From: Streptomyces sp. NBC_00490
GTDB taxonomy: Bacteria; Actinomycetota; Actinomycetes; Streptomycetales; Streptomycetaceae
Reading direction: 5' to 3'
Assembly (NCBI RefSeq): GCF_036013645.1
Contig: NZ_CP107869.1
Coordinates: forward strand, 5,332,001-5,396,000
Length of the DNA: 64,000 nucleotides
In this document: positions 36,454-45,700 of the stretch, piece by piece
How positions within the stretch are numbered: the stretch's first letter is position 1
Layout of the letters: every line of letters starts with the position of its first letter
Made by a program: the position numbers and the translations under genes
Notes under the pieces: generated by a model
What the model was told of the DNA's origin: nothing
Database searches by the model: none
What the model saw: only the letters and a program-made list of their open reading frames with translations

Positions 36454-37995
36454 CTACTGCGTACCGCACTGCCCGACGACCTGCTTCTCTTCGTCCGAGA
36501 GGGTGGGGCCGGGGGTGGGAGTGGGCGCGGTCGGGGAGGCGGAAGCGTTCGGGGACGGTGAGGTCGAGGTGGACGGGGTCGGTGAGGCCTTGGACGTGAG
36601 GGAGGTCTTGGTGGTTCCCGTGGTGCCTCCGGCCTCGCCCTCGCCGGTCTTGGAGTTCTGCTCGCTCTCGACGGCCTGCTGTTCGGCGCGCTTCTTGCAC
36701 GCGGAGGCCTGCAGCGAGAGTTCGTCGATCTTCTTCTGGGCGGTCTTGAGGTCGCCTTCGGCGATGGTGCCCTCGACGAGCTTCTGCTGGTACGGCGGCA
36801 GGTACTTGAGTTCGATCTCGGGGTGGTCCTTCTCCACCTTCGACAACGACACCCAGGCCAGGTCCTGGCTGATGCCCCGGTACAGCGCCACGTGCTCGTC
36901 GTTGGCGGCCACGTAGTACTGCGTCTGGGTCCAGCGCCAGCCGCCGTAGAGGCCGCCGCCGACGACGGCGAGCGTGAGGGCGATGTAGAAGGATCTCTTC
37001 AGCCACTTGCGGCCCTTGCGGGGCTTGACGAAGTCCTCGTCGCTGTAGTCGCCGAAGCCGTCGGTGGGGATGAAGCCGGTGACGTCGCCGGAGCCGGGCG
37101 GGCCGAACTGTCCGCCCCCGCCCTGTCCGGGCACCTGGCGGCCGAGCCCGGAGGCGCGGCCGGCGGGGGTCTGCATGATGCCGTTGTCGTGCAGTGGGTG
37201 CTGCTGGTTCTCGGCGACCGCGCCGACGACGACCGGGGTGTCGGAGAGCTGCCCGGCGAGGGTGTCCCCGGTGTCCAGGTCCAGTACGTCGGCGACGATG
37301 ACCGTGATGTTGTCGGGGCCGCCGCCGCGCAGCGCGAGCTGGATCAGCTCCTGCACGGTCTCCTGGGGGCCCTGGTAGCTGGCGAGGGTGTCCTCGAGCG
37401 TCTGGTGGGAGACGACCCCGGACAGCCCGTCGGAGCAGATCAGGTAGCGGTCGCCGGCGCGGACCTCGCGGATGGAGAGGTCGGGCTCGACGTGCTCGCC
37501 GCTGCCCAGCGCGCGCATCAGCAGGGAGCGCTGCGGGTGGGTGGTGGCCTCTTCCTCGGTGATGCGGCCCTCGTCGACCAGGCGCTGCACCCAGGTGTGG
37601 TCCTGTGTGATCTGGGTGAGGACGCCGTCGCGCAGCAGGTACGCGCGCGAGTCGCCGACATGGACGAGGCCGAGGCGCTGGCCGGTCCACAGCAGGGCGG
37701 TGAGCGTGGTGCCCATGCCCTCGAGCTGGGGGTCCTCCTCGACCAGGGAGCGCAGCTGGTCGTTGGCGCGCTGGACCGCGGTGCCGAGGGAGGTGAGGAC
37801 GTCGGAGCCGGGGACGTCGTCGTCGAGGGCGACGATCGTGGAGATGGCCTCGGAGGAGGCGACCTCACCGGCGGCGGCGCCGCCCATGCCGTCGGCGATG
37901 GCGAGCAGGCGCGGACCGGCGTATCCGGAGTCCTCGTTGCCCTCCCGGATCATGCCTTTGTGCGATCCGGCGGCGAAGCGCAGTGACAGACTCAT
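36454..37995 (-). CDS. pstP: PP2C-type protein phosphatase (PstP/Stp)
   Basis: Dephosphorylates targets of the PknB-type kinases. From the ATG at 37995 (MSLSLRFAAGSHKG, with GAGG five bases upstream) it has 513 residues; an in-frame ATG at 38025 (MYPEPTGEVRM) is an alternative start. The PP2C domain (residues 1-240) has NEDSGY, IADGMGG, HVGDSRAYLL, CSDGLSGVV and GGPDNITVI, the metal-binding aspartates. A membrane helix (YIALTLAVVGGGLYGGWRW) and an extracellular Ser/Thr/Pro-rich tail follow. It lies between fhaB and rodA. Confidence 0.95.
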   Translation of the reverse strand: MSLSLRFAAGSHKGMIREGNEDSGYAGPRLLAIADGMGGAAAGEVASSEAISTIVALDDDVPGSDVLTSLGTAVQRANDQLRSLVEEDPQLEGMGTTLTALLWTGQRLGLVHVGDSRAYLLRDGVLTQITQDHTWVQRLVDEGRITEEEATTHPQRSLLMRALGSGEHVEPDLSIREVRAGDRYLICSDGLSGVVSHQTLEDTLASYQGPQETVQELIQLALRGGGPDNITVIVADVLDLDTGDTLAGQLSDTPVVVGAVAENQQHPLHDNGIMQTPAGRASGLGRQVPGQGGGGQFGPPGSGDVTGFIPTDGFGDYSDEDFVKPRKGRKWLKRSFYIALTLAVVGGGLYGGWRWTQTQYYVAANDEHVALYRGISQDLAWVSLSKVEKDHPEIELKYLPPYQQKLVEGTIAEGDLKTAQKKIDELSLQASACKKRAEQQAVESEQNSKTGEGEAGGTTGTTKTSLTSKASPTPSTSTSPSPNASASPTAPTPTPGPTLSDEEKQVVGQCGTQ

Positions 37996-38123
37996 GCGCA
38001 CCTCGCCCGTCGGCTCCGGATACATCCGCACGGTGCCCACCCTCCGGTCGGGAGCGCGCCGGGGCCCGGGGTGGGGGCCCACTCCGCGTGCTCGCTCCGC
38101 TCGCGCCTATTCATGATGTAGCA

Positions 38124-38636
38124 CTACTTCCGCAGCTCGATGACGGTCTTGCCGATGCGGATCGGCGCGCCCAGCGGAATCGGTGTGGGGGTCGTCAGCC
38201 GACTCCGGTCCAGATAGGTGCCGTTGGTGGATCCGAGGTCCTCGACGATCCACTGGCCGTCCCGGTCCGGGTAGATCCTGGCGTGCCTGCTGGAGGCGTA
38301 GTCGTCGTCCAGCACGATGGTGCTGTCGTGCGCCCGGCCCAGCGTGATGGTCTGGCCCTGGAGCGCGACGGTGGTGCCCGTGAGGGTGCCCTCGCTGACG
38401 ACCAGCTTGCTGGGGGCGTTACGGCCGCGACGGCCGGCGGCGGGCTGCTGGCGCTGCTGCGGGGGCGCCTGTTGGCGCTGGGCCTGCTGCGGCCGGGCGG
38501 CCTCTCGCCTGGCCCCGCGCTGGGTGACACGCGTACCGAACAGATCGCTGCGGATGACCTGCACGGCCACGATCACGAACAGCCACAGTACGGCTAGGAA
38601 ACCCAGCCGCATGACCGTGAGGGTCAGCTCTGACAT
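38124..38636 (-). CDS. fhaB: FHA-domain protein FhaB
   Basis: A 170-residue protein with an N-terminal membrane helix (VMRLGFLAVLWLFVIVAVQVI), a Gln/Arg/Pro linker and a C-terminal FHA domain (ITLGRAHDSTIVLDDDYASSRHARIYPD, DLGSTNGTYLDR), which binds phosphothreonine. FhaB (FipA) in mycobacteria links PknB signalling to division. The start at ATG 38636 was preferred to the longer frame, which overlaps fhaA. It follows fhaA after 10 bases. Confidence 0.92.
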   Translation of the reverse strand: MSELTLTVMRLGFLAVLWLFVIVAVQVIRSDLFGTRVTQRGARREAARPQQAQRQQAPPQQRQQPAAGRRGRNAPSKLVVSEGTLTGTTVALQGQTITLGRAHDSTIVLDDDYASSRHARIYPDRDGQWIVEDLGSTNGTYLDRSRLTTPTPIPLGAPIRIGKTVIELRK

Positions 38637-38646
38637 TGCCCCCGCT

Positions 38647-39525
38647 TCACCCTTCGGCTTGCCGGTAAATGATGGTGGTGTTGCCCACGACGATCCGCGA
38701 GCCGTCGCGGAGCGTAGCGCGGGTGGTGTGCTGTCCGTCCACCACGATGCCGTTGGTGGACCCCAGATCCTGGACGGTCGAGGGCGTTCCGGTCCGGATC
38801 TCACAGTGCCGGCGGGAGACGCCGGGGTCGTCGATCCGCACGTCGGCCTCGGTGCTGCGGCCCAGCACCAGCGTCGCGCGGGAGATCTGATGGCGGGCGC
38901 CGTTGATCTCGATCCAGTGGCGGGTGCGTCCGCCTGCCGCGGCTGCGGGAGCGGGTGCGACAGGGGGCCGCTGACCGCTCGCGGGCTGCGGGTATCCGTA
39001 GCCGCCGGGGCGGCCGCCGGGCGGCGGCGCGGCCGGCATGGGCGGGGCGCCCGGGGCTCCGGCGGGAGCCGCGGCCGGCGGGTATCCGTAGCCGCCGGGG
39101 GCCGCGGGCCGGCCCGCCGGGGCGGCCGCGCCGGGGGCCTGCTGGTCGGTGGAGGAGGCGAGCGTGCGGCTGCGCACCCGGTACAGGCCGGTGTCGAGGT
39201 CGTCGGCCTTCTCCAGGTGGACCTTGATGGGGCCCATGAAGGTGTAGCGCTGCTGCTTGGCGTAGTCGCGCACCATGCCGGCGAGTTCGTCGCCGAGCTG
39301 GCCGGAGTACGGGCTCAGGCGCTCGAAGTCCGGTGTGCTCAACTCCACGATGAAGTCGTTGGGGACGACCGTGCGGTCGCGGTTCCAGATGGTCGCGTTG
39401 TTGTCGCACTCGCGCTGGAGTGCTCCCGCGATCTCCACGGGCTGTACCTCGGACTTGAACACCTTGGCGAAGGTGCCGTTGACCAGACCTTCGAGGCGCT
39501 GCTCGAACTTCTTCAGGACTCCCAT
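38647..39525 (-). CDS. fhaA: DUF3662 and FHA-domain protein FhaA
   Basis: A 292-residue protein. The N-terminal DUF3662 domain (MGVLKKFEQRLEGLVNGTFAKVFKSEVQPVEIAGAL) is followed by a Pro/Ala/Gly linker with repeated GGYGYPP and a C-terminal FHA domain (LVLGRSTEADVRIDDPGVSRRHCEI, DLGSTNGIVVDG). FhaA binds phosphorylated regulators of peptidoglycan synthesis such as MviN in mycobacteria. It is the first gene of the six-gene leftward operon. Confidence 0.94.
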   Translation of the reverse strand: MGVLKKFEQRLEGLVNGTFAKVFKSEVQPVEIAGALQRECDNNATIWNRDRTVVPNDFIVELSTPDFERLSPYSGQLGDELAGMVRDYAKQQRYTFMGPIKVHLEKADDLDTGLYRVRSRTLASSTDQQAPGAAAPAGRPAAPGGYGYPPAAAPAGAPGAPPMPAAPPPGGRPGGYGYPQPASGQRPPVAPAPAAAAGGRTRHWIEINGARHQISRATLVLGRSTEADVRIDDPGVSRRHCEIRTGTPSTVQDLGSTNGIVVDGQHTTRATLRDGSRIVVGNTTIIYRQAEG

Positions 39526-39999
39526 GGGGCACCTCCTCCGTAGCTGCTGCCGTCCTGCACCCCGCAGAGCGGGTACTGCCTTACCTGGTACTGCTTACTG
39601 ATCGTATCCACGCGCCGGTCAATCGGCTGGTTCCCCCTGTCGGCCTCGTCGACGGGTGTCGACGCCTCCGAGGTTCCCTGTGGAGCTCCTCTTCGAACTC
39701 CCCCGGCCGACTCCTCCTGTCAAGGATCGTAGAGGCGGCCGCAGACAAGTGTCCCGCACCTGACTGTGCACCCTGACCGGCTCCTGGGGAGACGGGCGGT
39801 ACCGGTACGAGGTTGATACGTGAACAGACACGTGTTGATACGTAGCCGGAAGGACGGCGGGTCGGTGCGGGATGTCTACGGCCCTGGTGAGCGGCTGCCC
39901 CTGGATAAGGGATGTGAACCCACCCCTGCCCGCGTGCTAATGTTCTGGGTGTCGGAAGGCGCCAGCCCCTAGGGGAAACAGCCCGAAGACACACCCAAT
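39526..39999. other. intergenic region between fhaA and tRNA-Leu
   Basis: A 474-base gap holding the promoter region of the fhaA operon (leftward) and of tRNA-Leu (rightward). No gene is supported; short ORFs have no ribosome site. Confidence 0.5.
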
Positions 40000-40083
40000 G
40001 CGCGGGTGGCGGAATAGGCAGACGCGCTGGATTCAGGTTCCAGTGCCCGAAAGGGCGTGGGGGTTCAACTCCCCCCTCGCGCA
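40000..40083 (+). tRNA. tRNA-Leu (anticodon CAG)
   Basis: A class II tRNA with a long variable arm (TGCCCGAAAGGGCG). Acceptor GCGCGGG pairs with CTCGCGC (one G-T), anticodon loop TTCAGGT, T arm GGGGGTTCAACTCCCCC. The CCA is not encoded. Confidence 0.95.
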
Positions 40084-40089
40084 CAGCTG

Positions 40090-40122
40090 AAAGCCCCGCA
40101 GGTCTCAGACCTGCGGGGCTTT
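40090..40122 (+). terminator. terminator after tRNA-Leu
   Basis: AAAGCCCCGCAGGTC and GACCTGCGGGGCTTT form a 15-bp perfect stem with a 3-nt minimal loop, followed by TG. It also lies at the end of the leftward azoreductase gene. Confidence 0.88.
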
Positions 40123-40185
40123 TGCGTTGTCCTCCGGCGCTGTCCGCCGTGAGGACAATCACACGGCGTCGTCCCGGCCGTGGGC

Positions 40186-40839
40186 TTACGCGGCCACGCG
40201 CTGGGCGAGGTGCTTCGCCCTGGTCTCCGCGTCCTGGTGGGCACGCGCGCGGGAGGCCTCGTAGAGGGGGACCAGTTCGGTCATCGCCGGGTTCTGCGGG
40301 GCCATGGTCAGCTCCGGGACGATGAACTCGAGGTCCAGGCCGAGGGAGTCGCCGAGTGCCGCCTGCAGGTAGTTCTGCACGTACTCGAAGCCCTCGCGCG
40401 GCGTGCCCGGCGCGTAGGAGCCGCCGCGGCTGGCGACGACGGTGACCGGGGTGCCGGTGATCTTCGAGTCCTCGGTCATGAAGGTGCGGCCGACGAGCAT
40501 CACGTTGTCCAGCCAGGCCTTGAGGGTCGAGGGGATCGCGAAGTTGTACATAGGGGCGCCGATCAGCACGGCGTCCGCCCCCTCCAGCTCCTCGATCAGC
40601 TGCACGCGCGCGTGGAAGGCGGCGGCCTGCTCAGGCGTGTGCGTCGCGGGATCGGTGAAGCCGGCGAGGTGGGCGTCGGCGGTGATGTGCGGCACGGGGT
40701 CCGTGGCGAGGTCGCGGTAGATCACCGTGCCTTCGGGGTGCTGCTCCTCCCAGGTCCTGCGGAAGGCGTCCGTGACGGAGCGGGACGAGGAGGCGCCGTG
40801 GGGGAACACGGAGGAGTCGATGTGCAGCAGCGTGGCCAT
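40186..40839 (-). CDS. azoR: FMN-dependent NADH azoreductase / quinone reductase
   Basis: A 217-residue flavodoxin-fold enzyme. The FMN phosphate-binding segment LLHIDSSVFPHGASSSRSVTDAF, the PMYNFAIPSTLKAWLDNVMLVGRTF block and the VASRGGSYAPGTPREGFEYVQNYL segment are typical of AzoR. It reduces azo dyes and quinones with two electrons. It is transcribed divergently from an HxlR regulator, a frequent pairing for redox and detoxification genes, so HxlR control is likely. Confidence 0.93.
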   Translation of the reverse strand: MATLLHIDSSVFPHGASSSRSVTDAFRRTWEEQHPEGTVIYRDLATDPVPHITADAHLAGFTDPATHTPEQAAAFHARVQLIEELEGADAVLIGAPMYNFAIPSTLKAWLDNVMLVGRTFMTEDSKITGTPVTVVASRGGSYAPGTPREGFEYVQNYLQAALGDSLGLDLEFIVPELTMAPQNPAMTELVPLYEASRARAHQDAETRAKHLAQRVAA

Positions 40840-40948
40840 GGGGGTCTCCTGACGAGCGGTGCGTGGCTAATAGTTCGTACACGGCTATTGATAACACAGC
40901 TACTTACTTTTTTTCACCCCCATACGTGAGCGCAGTACTCTGAAAGGC

Positions 40949-41308
40949 ATGACGGTCGAGGCGAAGCACGGCACGGAGGCCTGCAAGCAGGTGGACGACG
41001 GGATCACCCGTGTCTTCCAGCTGCTCGGGAAGCGCTGGACCGGGCCGATCGTGGCCGTCCTGACCCCCGGACCGGCGTACTTCGTCGACCTGCGCCGGGC
41101 GATTCCCGGCATCAGCGAGCGGATGCTGTCCGACCGTCTGACCGAGCTCGCCGCCGCGGGGCTCGTGCTGCGCGAGGTCGACGAGGGGCCGCCGCTGCGG
41201 GTGTCGTACCGGCTGACGGCGGCGGGGGCCGCGCTGGAGCCGGCGTTCGCGGAACTGAAGAAGTGGGCGCAGCGGCACCTGCCGGAAGTGCCCGGGGGCA
41301 GCTGCTGA
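40949..41308 (+). CDS. HxlR-family transcriptional regulator
   Basis: A 119-residue winged helix-turn-helix regulator. The signature CKQVDDGITRVFQLLGKRWTGPIVAVL is followed by DLRRAIPGISERMLSDRLTELAAAGLVLREV. An N-terminal Cys (EACKQV) in this position acts as an electrophile or redox sensor in QorR/YodB-type members. It is divergent from azoR with 109 bases between them, where a short inverted repeat (AATAG, CTATT; 40869-40889) could be part of the operator. Confidence 0.9.
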   Translation: MTVEAKHGTEACKQVDDGITRVFQLLGKRWTGPIVAVLTPGPAYFVDLRRAIPGISERMLSDRLTELAAAGLVLREVDEGPPLRVSYRLTAAGAALEPAFAELKKWAQRHLPEVPGGSC

Positions 41309-41356
41309 GGGACTCCGGCGCGGGGCGGGTGCCGAGGAGGGCGGCTGCGGGGCCGG

Positions 41357-41383
41357 TTTTCCACAGGCGCGCGGTTGTCCACA
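41357..41383 (+). promoter_or_regulatory. two DnaA-box-like sequences
   Basis: TTTTCCACA (41357-41365, one mismatch) and TTGTCCACA (41375-41383), in the same orientation, upstream of the DUF2252 gene. Confidence 0.5.
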
Positions 41384-41466
41384 GGGTCTGACGCGTTTCG
41401 GCCACCGGCTGTACGGTCTGCACGAGTTGATGTTCGGGCGGATGCTGGTTCGGGAAGGCGGTCGCG

Positions 41467-42900
41467 ATGACCGAGGTCGGGGTGGAGGCTTCCGCCGAGG
41501 TTTCCGCAGGCGCGGGGCGCAGGCTGCCGCGGGTGCGGGGCTTCGCCGAGTGGCCGGTGCAGGGGTCTCCCAAGCGGGAGGGCAAGGCGCTGCGCAAGCG
41601 GGTCCCACGTGGTGCGCACACCGCGCTCGACCTGGACGGTTCGCGGCCCGACGCGGTGAGCGCGGTCGAGGAGTCCAACCGCGACCGCATCCCCGGACTC
41701 ACCCCGCTGCGCGTCGGTCGGATGGCGGCCACGCCCTTCGCCTTCCTGCGCGGCTCGGCGGGCCTCATGGCCTACGACCTGGCGCGCACCCCCATGACCG
41801 GGATCCGCGCCCAGATCTGCGGCGACGCCCACGCGGCCAACTTCGGTCTGTACGGGGACGCGCGCGGCGATCTGGTCATCGATCTCAACGACTTCGACGA
41901 GACGGCCCAGGGCCCCTGGGAGTGGGACCTCAAGCGGCTCGCGGCCTCGTTGGTGCTCGCCGGCCGGGAGGCGGGCGCGGACGAGGACACCTGCCGCAGT
42001 GCGGCGCACGGCGCGGTGGGCGCCTACCGCCGCACCATGCGGCTGCTGGCCGGGCTCCCGGTGCTGGACGCCTGGAACGCCATCGCGGACGAGGAGCTCG
42101 TCTCCCACACCGACGCCCACGACCTCGTCGGCACGCTGGAGCGGGTCTCCGAGAAGGCGCGGGCCAACACCAGCGGACGGTTCGCGGCGAAGTCGACCGA
42201 GCAGACCGAGGGCGGCGGGCGCCGCTTCGTCGACGCCCCGCCGGTGCTGCGGCGCGTGCCGGACGCGGAGGCCGCGGCGGTGGCCGGGTCTCTGGAGGCG
42301 TACCTGGAGTCGCTCTCCGAGGACCGCCTTCCGCTGCTGTCCCGGCACGCGGTGCACGATGTCGCGTTCCGCGTCGTGGGTACGGGCAGTGTCGGCACCC
42401 GGTCGTACGTCGTGCTGCTCCTCGACCACCGCGGTGAGCCGCTGGTGCTCCAGGTGAAGGAGGCCCGCCCCTCGGCGCTGCTGCCGCACCTGGTGGCCGC
42501 CGGGTTCGAGGCGCCGGCCGTCGAGCACGAGGGCCGCCGGGTCGTCCTCGGACAGAAGCGGATGCAGGTCGTCAGCGACAGCCTGCTGGGCTGGACGTCG
42601 GTGGACGGACGGCCGTTCCAGGTACGGCAGTTCCGCAACCGCAAGGGCAGCGTCGACCCTGCCGCGCTCGCCGCCGACCAGATAGACGACTACGGGCGTA
42701 TGACGGGGGCGCTGCTGGCCCGCGCCCACTCGCACAGCGCCGACCCGCGCCTCGTCGCCGGGTACTGCGGCAAGAGCGAGGAACTGGACGAGGCGATGGC
42801 CGCGTTCGCCGTGGCGTACGCCGACCGTACGGAGGCGGACCACGCGGACCTGGTGGCGGCGGTGCGGTCGGGGAGGCTCGCGGCGGAGACGGGGGTGTGA
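41467..42900 (+). CDS. DUF2252 family protein
   Basis: A 477-residue protein. The DUF2252 family has a kinase-like fold: here RMAATPFAFLRGSAGLMAYDL, ICGDAHAANFGLYGDARGDLVIDLNDFDETAQGPWEWDLKRLA shows a GDAHxxNF catalytic-loop-like motif and a DFDE metal-site-like motif. Later RVVGTGSVGTRSYVVLL and LGQKRMQVVSDSLLGW are family blocks. No substrate is established. It is a single-gene transcript as far as the sequence shows. Confidence 0.85.
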   Translation: MTEVGVEASAEVSAGAGRRLPRVRGFAEWPVQGSPKREGKALRKRVPRGAHTALDLDGSRPDAVSAVEESNRDRIPGLTPLRVGRMAATPFAFLRGSAGLMAYDLARTPMTGIRAQICGDAHAANFGLYGDARGDLVIDLNDFDETAQGPWEWDLKRLAASLVLAGREAGADEDTCRSAAHGAVGAYRRTMRLLAGLPVLDAWNAIADEELVSHTDAHDLVGTLERVSEKARANTSGRFAAKSTEQTEGGGRRFVDAPPVLRRVPDAEAAAVAGSLEAYLESLSEDRLPLLSRHAVHDVAFRVVGTGSVGTRSYVVLLLDHRGEPLVLQVKEARPSALLPHLVAAGFEAPAVEHEGRRVVLGQKRMQVVSDSLLGWTSVDGRPFQVRQFRNRKGSVDPAALAADQIDDYGRMTGALLARAHSHSADPRLVAGYCGKSEELDEAMAAFAVAYADRTEADHADLVAAVRSGRLAAETGV

Positions 42901-43124
42901 GGGGCTCGCGGCCGGTGCGGGGTCTTCGGTGAGGTACATGGATCTCGGCGGGCGGGACGGGGGCATCACGGGGATCGTCGACCCGCGGCCCTACCTCGCG
43001 AAGCTGCCCGGAGGTCTGTGACGTGGCCGGACCGGGGGACGTGGTCCTCGACGAGGTGCTGCCGCACGACGGGGGCTGACACCGGCGTCGGAGGACCGAC
43101 CCGGCCGTGGCCTACGCTGGTCGG

Positions 43125-43970
43125 GTGACGACCCCGGAAGCTGAGCAGGGTGGTGTCGCCGGCGGTACGCGGGCGGCGCCCGAGGATGGCGCGCCCCGGC
43201 CCGAGGAGCGGCTGGAGCGGGCCGTGCGGGCCGCCGAGCAGGCGCTGATCGAGTACGAGATCGCGGTGGAGACCTTCCGGGTCGAGGTCGAGAACTTCTC
43301 CCGGCTGCACCACCAGAGACTCGGCCCGATGTACACCCGGCTCGACGAACTGGACGCCCAGATCGCCGAGGCCACGGCCGAGCGCACCGGTGACCCCGAG
43401 GACCGGCGCAAGGCGGACGAGGCCCGCGCCCGGGTGATGCCGATGCCGGCGGTGGAGGAGCTGTTCCACGGCTGGATGGACGGGGACGGGCTGTTCCCGG
43501 AGGCCGTGGCGATGCTCACGGAGCAGCCGGTGCAGCCCCCGCAGCGGGTGCGGCCCAGCGACGAGGCCCGCAAGCTCTACCGGGAGCTGGTCCGCAAGGC
43601 CCACCCCGACCTGGCGCAGGACGACACCGAGCGGGCGCGCCGCGACGAGTTCATCACCCGGGTCAACGCCGCCTATGCCCGCGGTGACGAACCGCTGCTG
43701 CGGGAGCTGGCCGAGGAGTGGGCCGCCGGGCCGAAGCCGCCGGAGCAGGGACCGACGCCGAGCGAGGAGCTCTACGCCCGCCTCGAGTGGCTCTCCCGGC
43801 GCAAGGAGCTGCTCAGCGTGGTCGCGCGGGAGCTGGAGGAGAGCGCGATCGGGGCGATGCTGCGGCTGGCCCCGGACGATCCCGACCGGCTCCTGGAGGA
43901 GATCGCCGAGCAGTTGCTGGCGCAGCTCGAGGAGCGGGAGCGCGAGCTGGCGGAGCTGCTCGGGCAGTAG
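43125..43970 (+). CDS. J-domain protein
   Basis: A 281-residue soluble protein. The first 100 residues form a coiled coil (RAVRAAEQALIEYEIAVETFRVEVENFSRLHHQRL). A J-domain-like segment at about 145-190 has ARKLYRELVRKAHPDLAQDDTERARRDEFITRVNAAYARGD with the HPD motif that activates Hsp70. The end is again helical and acidic. The start GTG 43125 lacks a ribosome site, but TACGCT lies eight bases upstream as a possible -10 box, so a leaderless transcript is likely; GTG 43107 is an alternative start. Confidence 0.78.
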   Translation: MTTPEAEQGGVAGGTRAAPEDGAPRPEERLERAVRAAEQALIEYEIAVETFRVEVENFSRLHHQRLGPMYTRLDELDAQIAEATAERTGDPEDRRKADEARARVMPMPAVEELFHGWMDGDGLFPEAVAMLTEQPVQPPQRVRPSDEARKLYRELVRKAHPDLAQDDTERARRDEFITRVNAAYARGDEPLLRELAEEWAAGPKPPEQGPTPSEELYARLEWLSRRKELLSVVARELEESAIGAMLRLAPDDPDRLLEEIAEQLLAQLEERERELAELLGQ

Positions 43971-44084
43971 GCGGCCGTGGGCCGGGCCGTGGGCCGGGCG
44001 GGCGCCTGTGGACGTCGGGTGTCGCCACGGTGTGCGCGGATTCCTCGGCCGGGGGCTCGCCCGTCGCTCAGGTAGCCTCGGGCC

Positions 44085-44432
44085 ATGAGTTTCGGAGCTT
44101 CCCTGCCCTCGGTCGACGTCGCCGGTGTTCCGGCCGACGGCCTCGTTCTGGATGTCCGTGAGGCCGACGAATGGGCCGCGGGGCATGTCGAGGGTGCGCT
44201 GCACGTGCCCATGAGTGACTTCGTGGCCCGGTTCGGCGAGGTGACCGAGGCGGTGGCGGACGGTCGGCGGGCCTATGTGATGTGCCGCGTCGGCGGTCGC
44301 TCCGCGCAGGTCACCCAGTACCTGGTCCAGCAGGGCATCGACGCCGTGAACATCGACGGAGGCATGCTCGCCTGGGACGGCGCCGGCCGCCCCATGATCA
44401 CGGACAACGGTTCGCCAGCGTTCGTCCTCTAG
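44085..44432 (+). CDS. rhodanese-like protein
   Basis: A 115-residue single rhodanese domain. LVLDVREADEWAAGHVEGALHVPMSDF and the active-site loop VMCRVGGRSAQVTQYL, with Cys at about residue 66, are visible; NIDGGMLAWDGAGRPM completes the fold. It may carry persulfide sulfur or act on thiol stress; the acceptor is unknown. TAGCCT six bases upstream of the ATG suggests a leaderless promoter. Confidence 0.9.
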   Translation: MSFGASLPSVDVAGVPADGLVLDVREADEWAAGHVEGALHVPMSDFVARFGEVTEAVADGRRAYVMCRVGGRSAQVTQYLVQQGIDAVNIDGGMLAWDGAGRPMITDNGSPAFVL

Positions 44433-44454
44433 GCCGGGCACCCGGCCGCGCGCG

Positions 44455-45588
44455 TCAGGCCAGGGGGTGCGCCGCCAGCAGGTCGCCCAGCGCCTCCTCG
44501 TGCGCGGCTGCCGGGCCGAGCGACAGTTCCAGGTGCTTGGCCCAGGCGTGATAGCGGTGCAGCGGGTAGTCGGTGTCGGCGCCGAACCCGCCGTGCAGAT
44601 GCTGTGCCGTCTGCACGACCCGCCGCACGCCCTCCGAGGCCCAGATCTTCGCGACGGCGACCTCGCCGGAGACCGGCAGCGCGCCCTGTGTCCCGGAGCC
44701 GGTCCGCCAGGCCGCCTGCCACAGCGTGGCCTCCATCGCCTTCAGGTCGATGTAGCGGTCGGCGGCCTGCACGGCGACGGCCTGGAACGTGGCGACCGGG
44801 AAGCCGAACTGCTCCCGCTTGCTGGTGTATTCACTGGTCATCCGCAGGACCTGACGCCCCAGGCCGAGTGCCTGCGCACACGTTCCGACGGTCAGCAGAT
44901 GCCGTAGCGACTCCCACGCCCCGTCCGCGTCGAGGACGTCCCGGGCCGCGATCCGCGCCGACTCCAACCGCAGTTCGCCGAGCCGCTCGCCCGTCGTGGA
45001 GATCTGCTCGGCGAGGGCGACCCCGTCGCCGGCGGGTGCCACCAGCGCGAGCACGGTCTGTCCGGCCGCCGTGTGCGCCGGTACGACGATGTGGTCCGCG
45101 TCGAACGCCCAGGGCACCGCCGTCTGCACGCCGTCCAGGATCCACTCCGCGCCCTCCTGCCGTGCGGTCACGGCGAGTTCGGCGGGGTCGTGGCCGGTGC
45201 GGCCGCTCGCGGCGACGGTCAGCACGACCTCGCCGCGGCCCGCCCGGGCGAGCAGGCCGGACCGCAACTCCTCGGTGCCATGGGCCTGTACGGCCGCCGC
45301 GGCCGCGCTGCTCTCCAGCAGCGGCACCCGCGCCAGCACCTTCGCCGACTCGGCCAGCACCAGGCACAGCGCGACCGCGTCCAGACCGGCCCCGCCGTAC
45401 TCCTCCGTCAGCAGCAGGCTCAGCAGGTCCGCGTCGGCGAGCCTGCTCCACAGCTCGCGGTCGAAGTGGTCGGCGACGGCGCCCGTGGCGAGCGCGGGGC
45501 TCGGCACCCCGTCCGGCGCGACCCCGGCGAACACGCCCCGTGCCGCCTCGGCCGCCGCCTGCTGCTCCTCGGTGAAGGTGAAGTCCAC
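44455..45588 (-). CDS. acyl-CoA dehydrogenase
   Basis: A 377-residue FAD enzyme that oxidises an acyl-CoA to the enoyl-CoA. It starts MDFTFTEEQQAAAEAARGVFAG. The C-terminal helical domain has the SEYTSKREQFGFPVATFQAVAVQAADRYIDLKAMEATLWQA block and QHLHGGFGADTDYPLHRYH. The FAD/substrate domain in the middle is divergent, as in steroid side-chain FadE-type enzymes. A KstR-like palindrome lies 65 bases upstream. The upstream frame to 45649 has no ribosome site. Confidence 0.85.
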   Translation of the reverse strand: MDFTFTEEQQAAAEAARGVFAGVAPDGVPSPALATGAVADHFDRELWSRLADADLLSLLLTEEYGGAGLDAVALCLVLAESAKVLARVPLLESSAAAAAVQAHGTEELRSGLLARAGRGEVVLTVAASGRTGHDPAELAVTARQEGAEWILDGVQTAVPWAFDADHIVVPAHTAAGQTVLALVAPAGDGVALAEQISTTGERLGELRLESARIAARDVLDADGAWESLRHLLTVGTCAQALGLGRQVLRMTSEYTSKREQFGFPVATFQAVAVQAADRYIDLKAMEATLWQAAWRTGSGTQGALPVSGEVAVAKIWASEGVRRVVQTAQHLHGGFGADTDYPLHRYHAWAKHLELSLGPAAAHEEALGDLLAAHPLA

Positions 45589-45635
45589 GGTCCCTGTCCT
45601 CCCGACGCGTCAGCCGATCGACGGGTGAGCCGATC

Positions 45636-45665
45636 TGACGGACCGTCAAGATAGAACAGGTTCTA
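45636..45665. promoter_or_regulatory. two palindromes upstream of acyl-CoA dehydrogenase
   Basis: TGACGGACCGTCA (45636-45648) and TAGAACAGGTTCTA (45652-45665). The second fits the KstR operator pattern TNNAACNNGTTNNA exactly. Confidence 0.6.
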
Positions 45666-45700
45666 GAAGAAGGGAACGGGGCGGCCCGCCCCGGGTCCCC

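Noticed and set aside
42938..43021. A 27-codon ORF (MDLGGRDGG...) with GAGG upstream
   Set aside because: Too short and without recognisable family; could be a peptide or remnant but not supportable.
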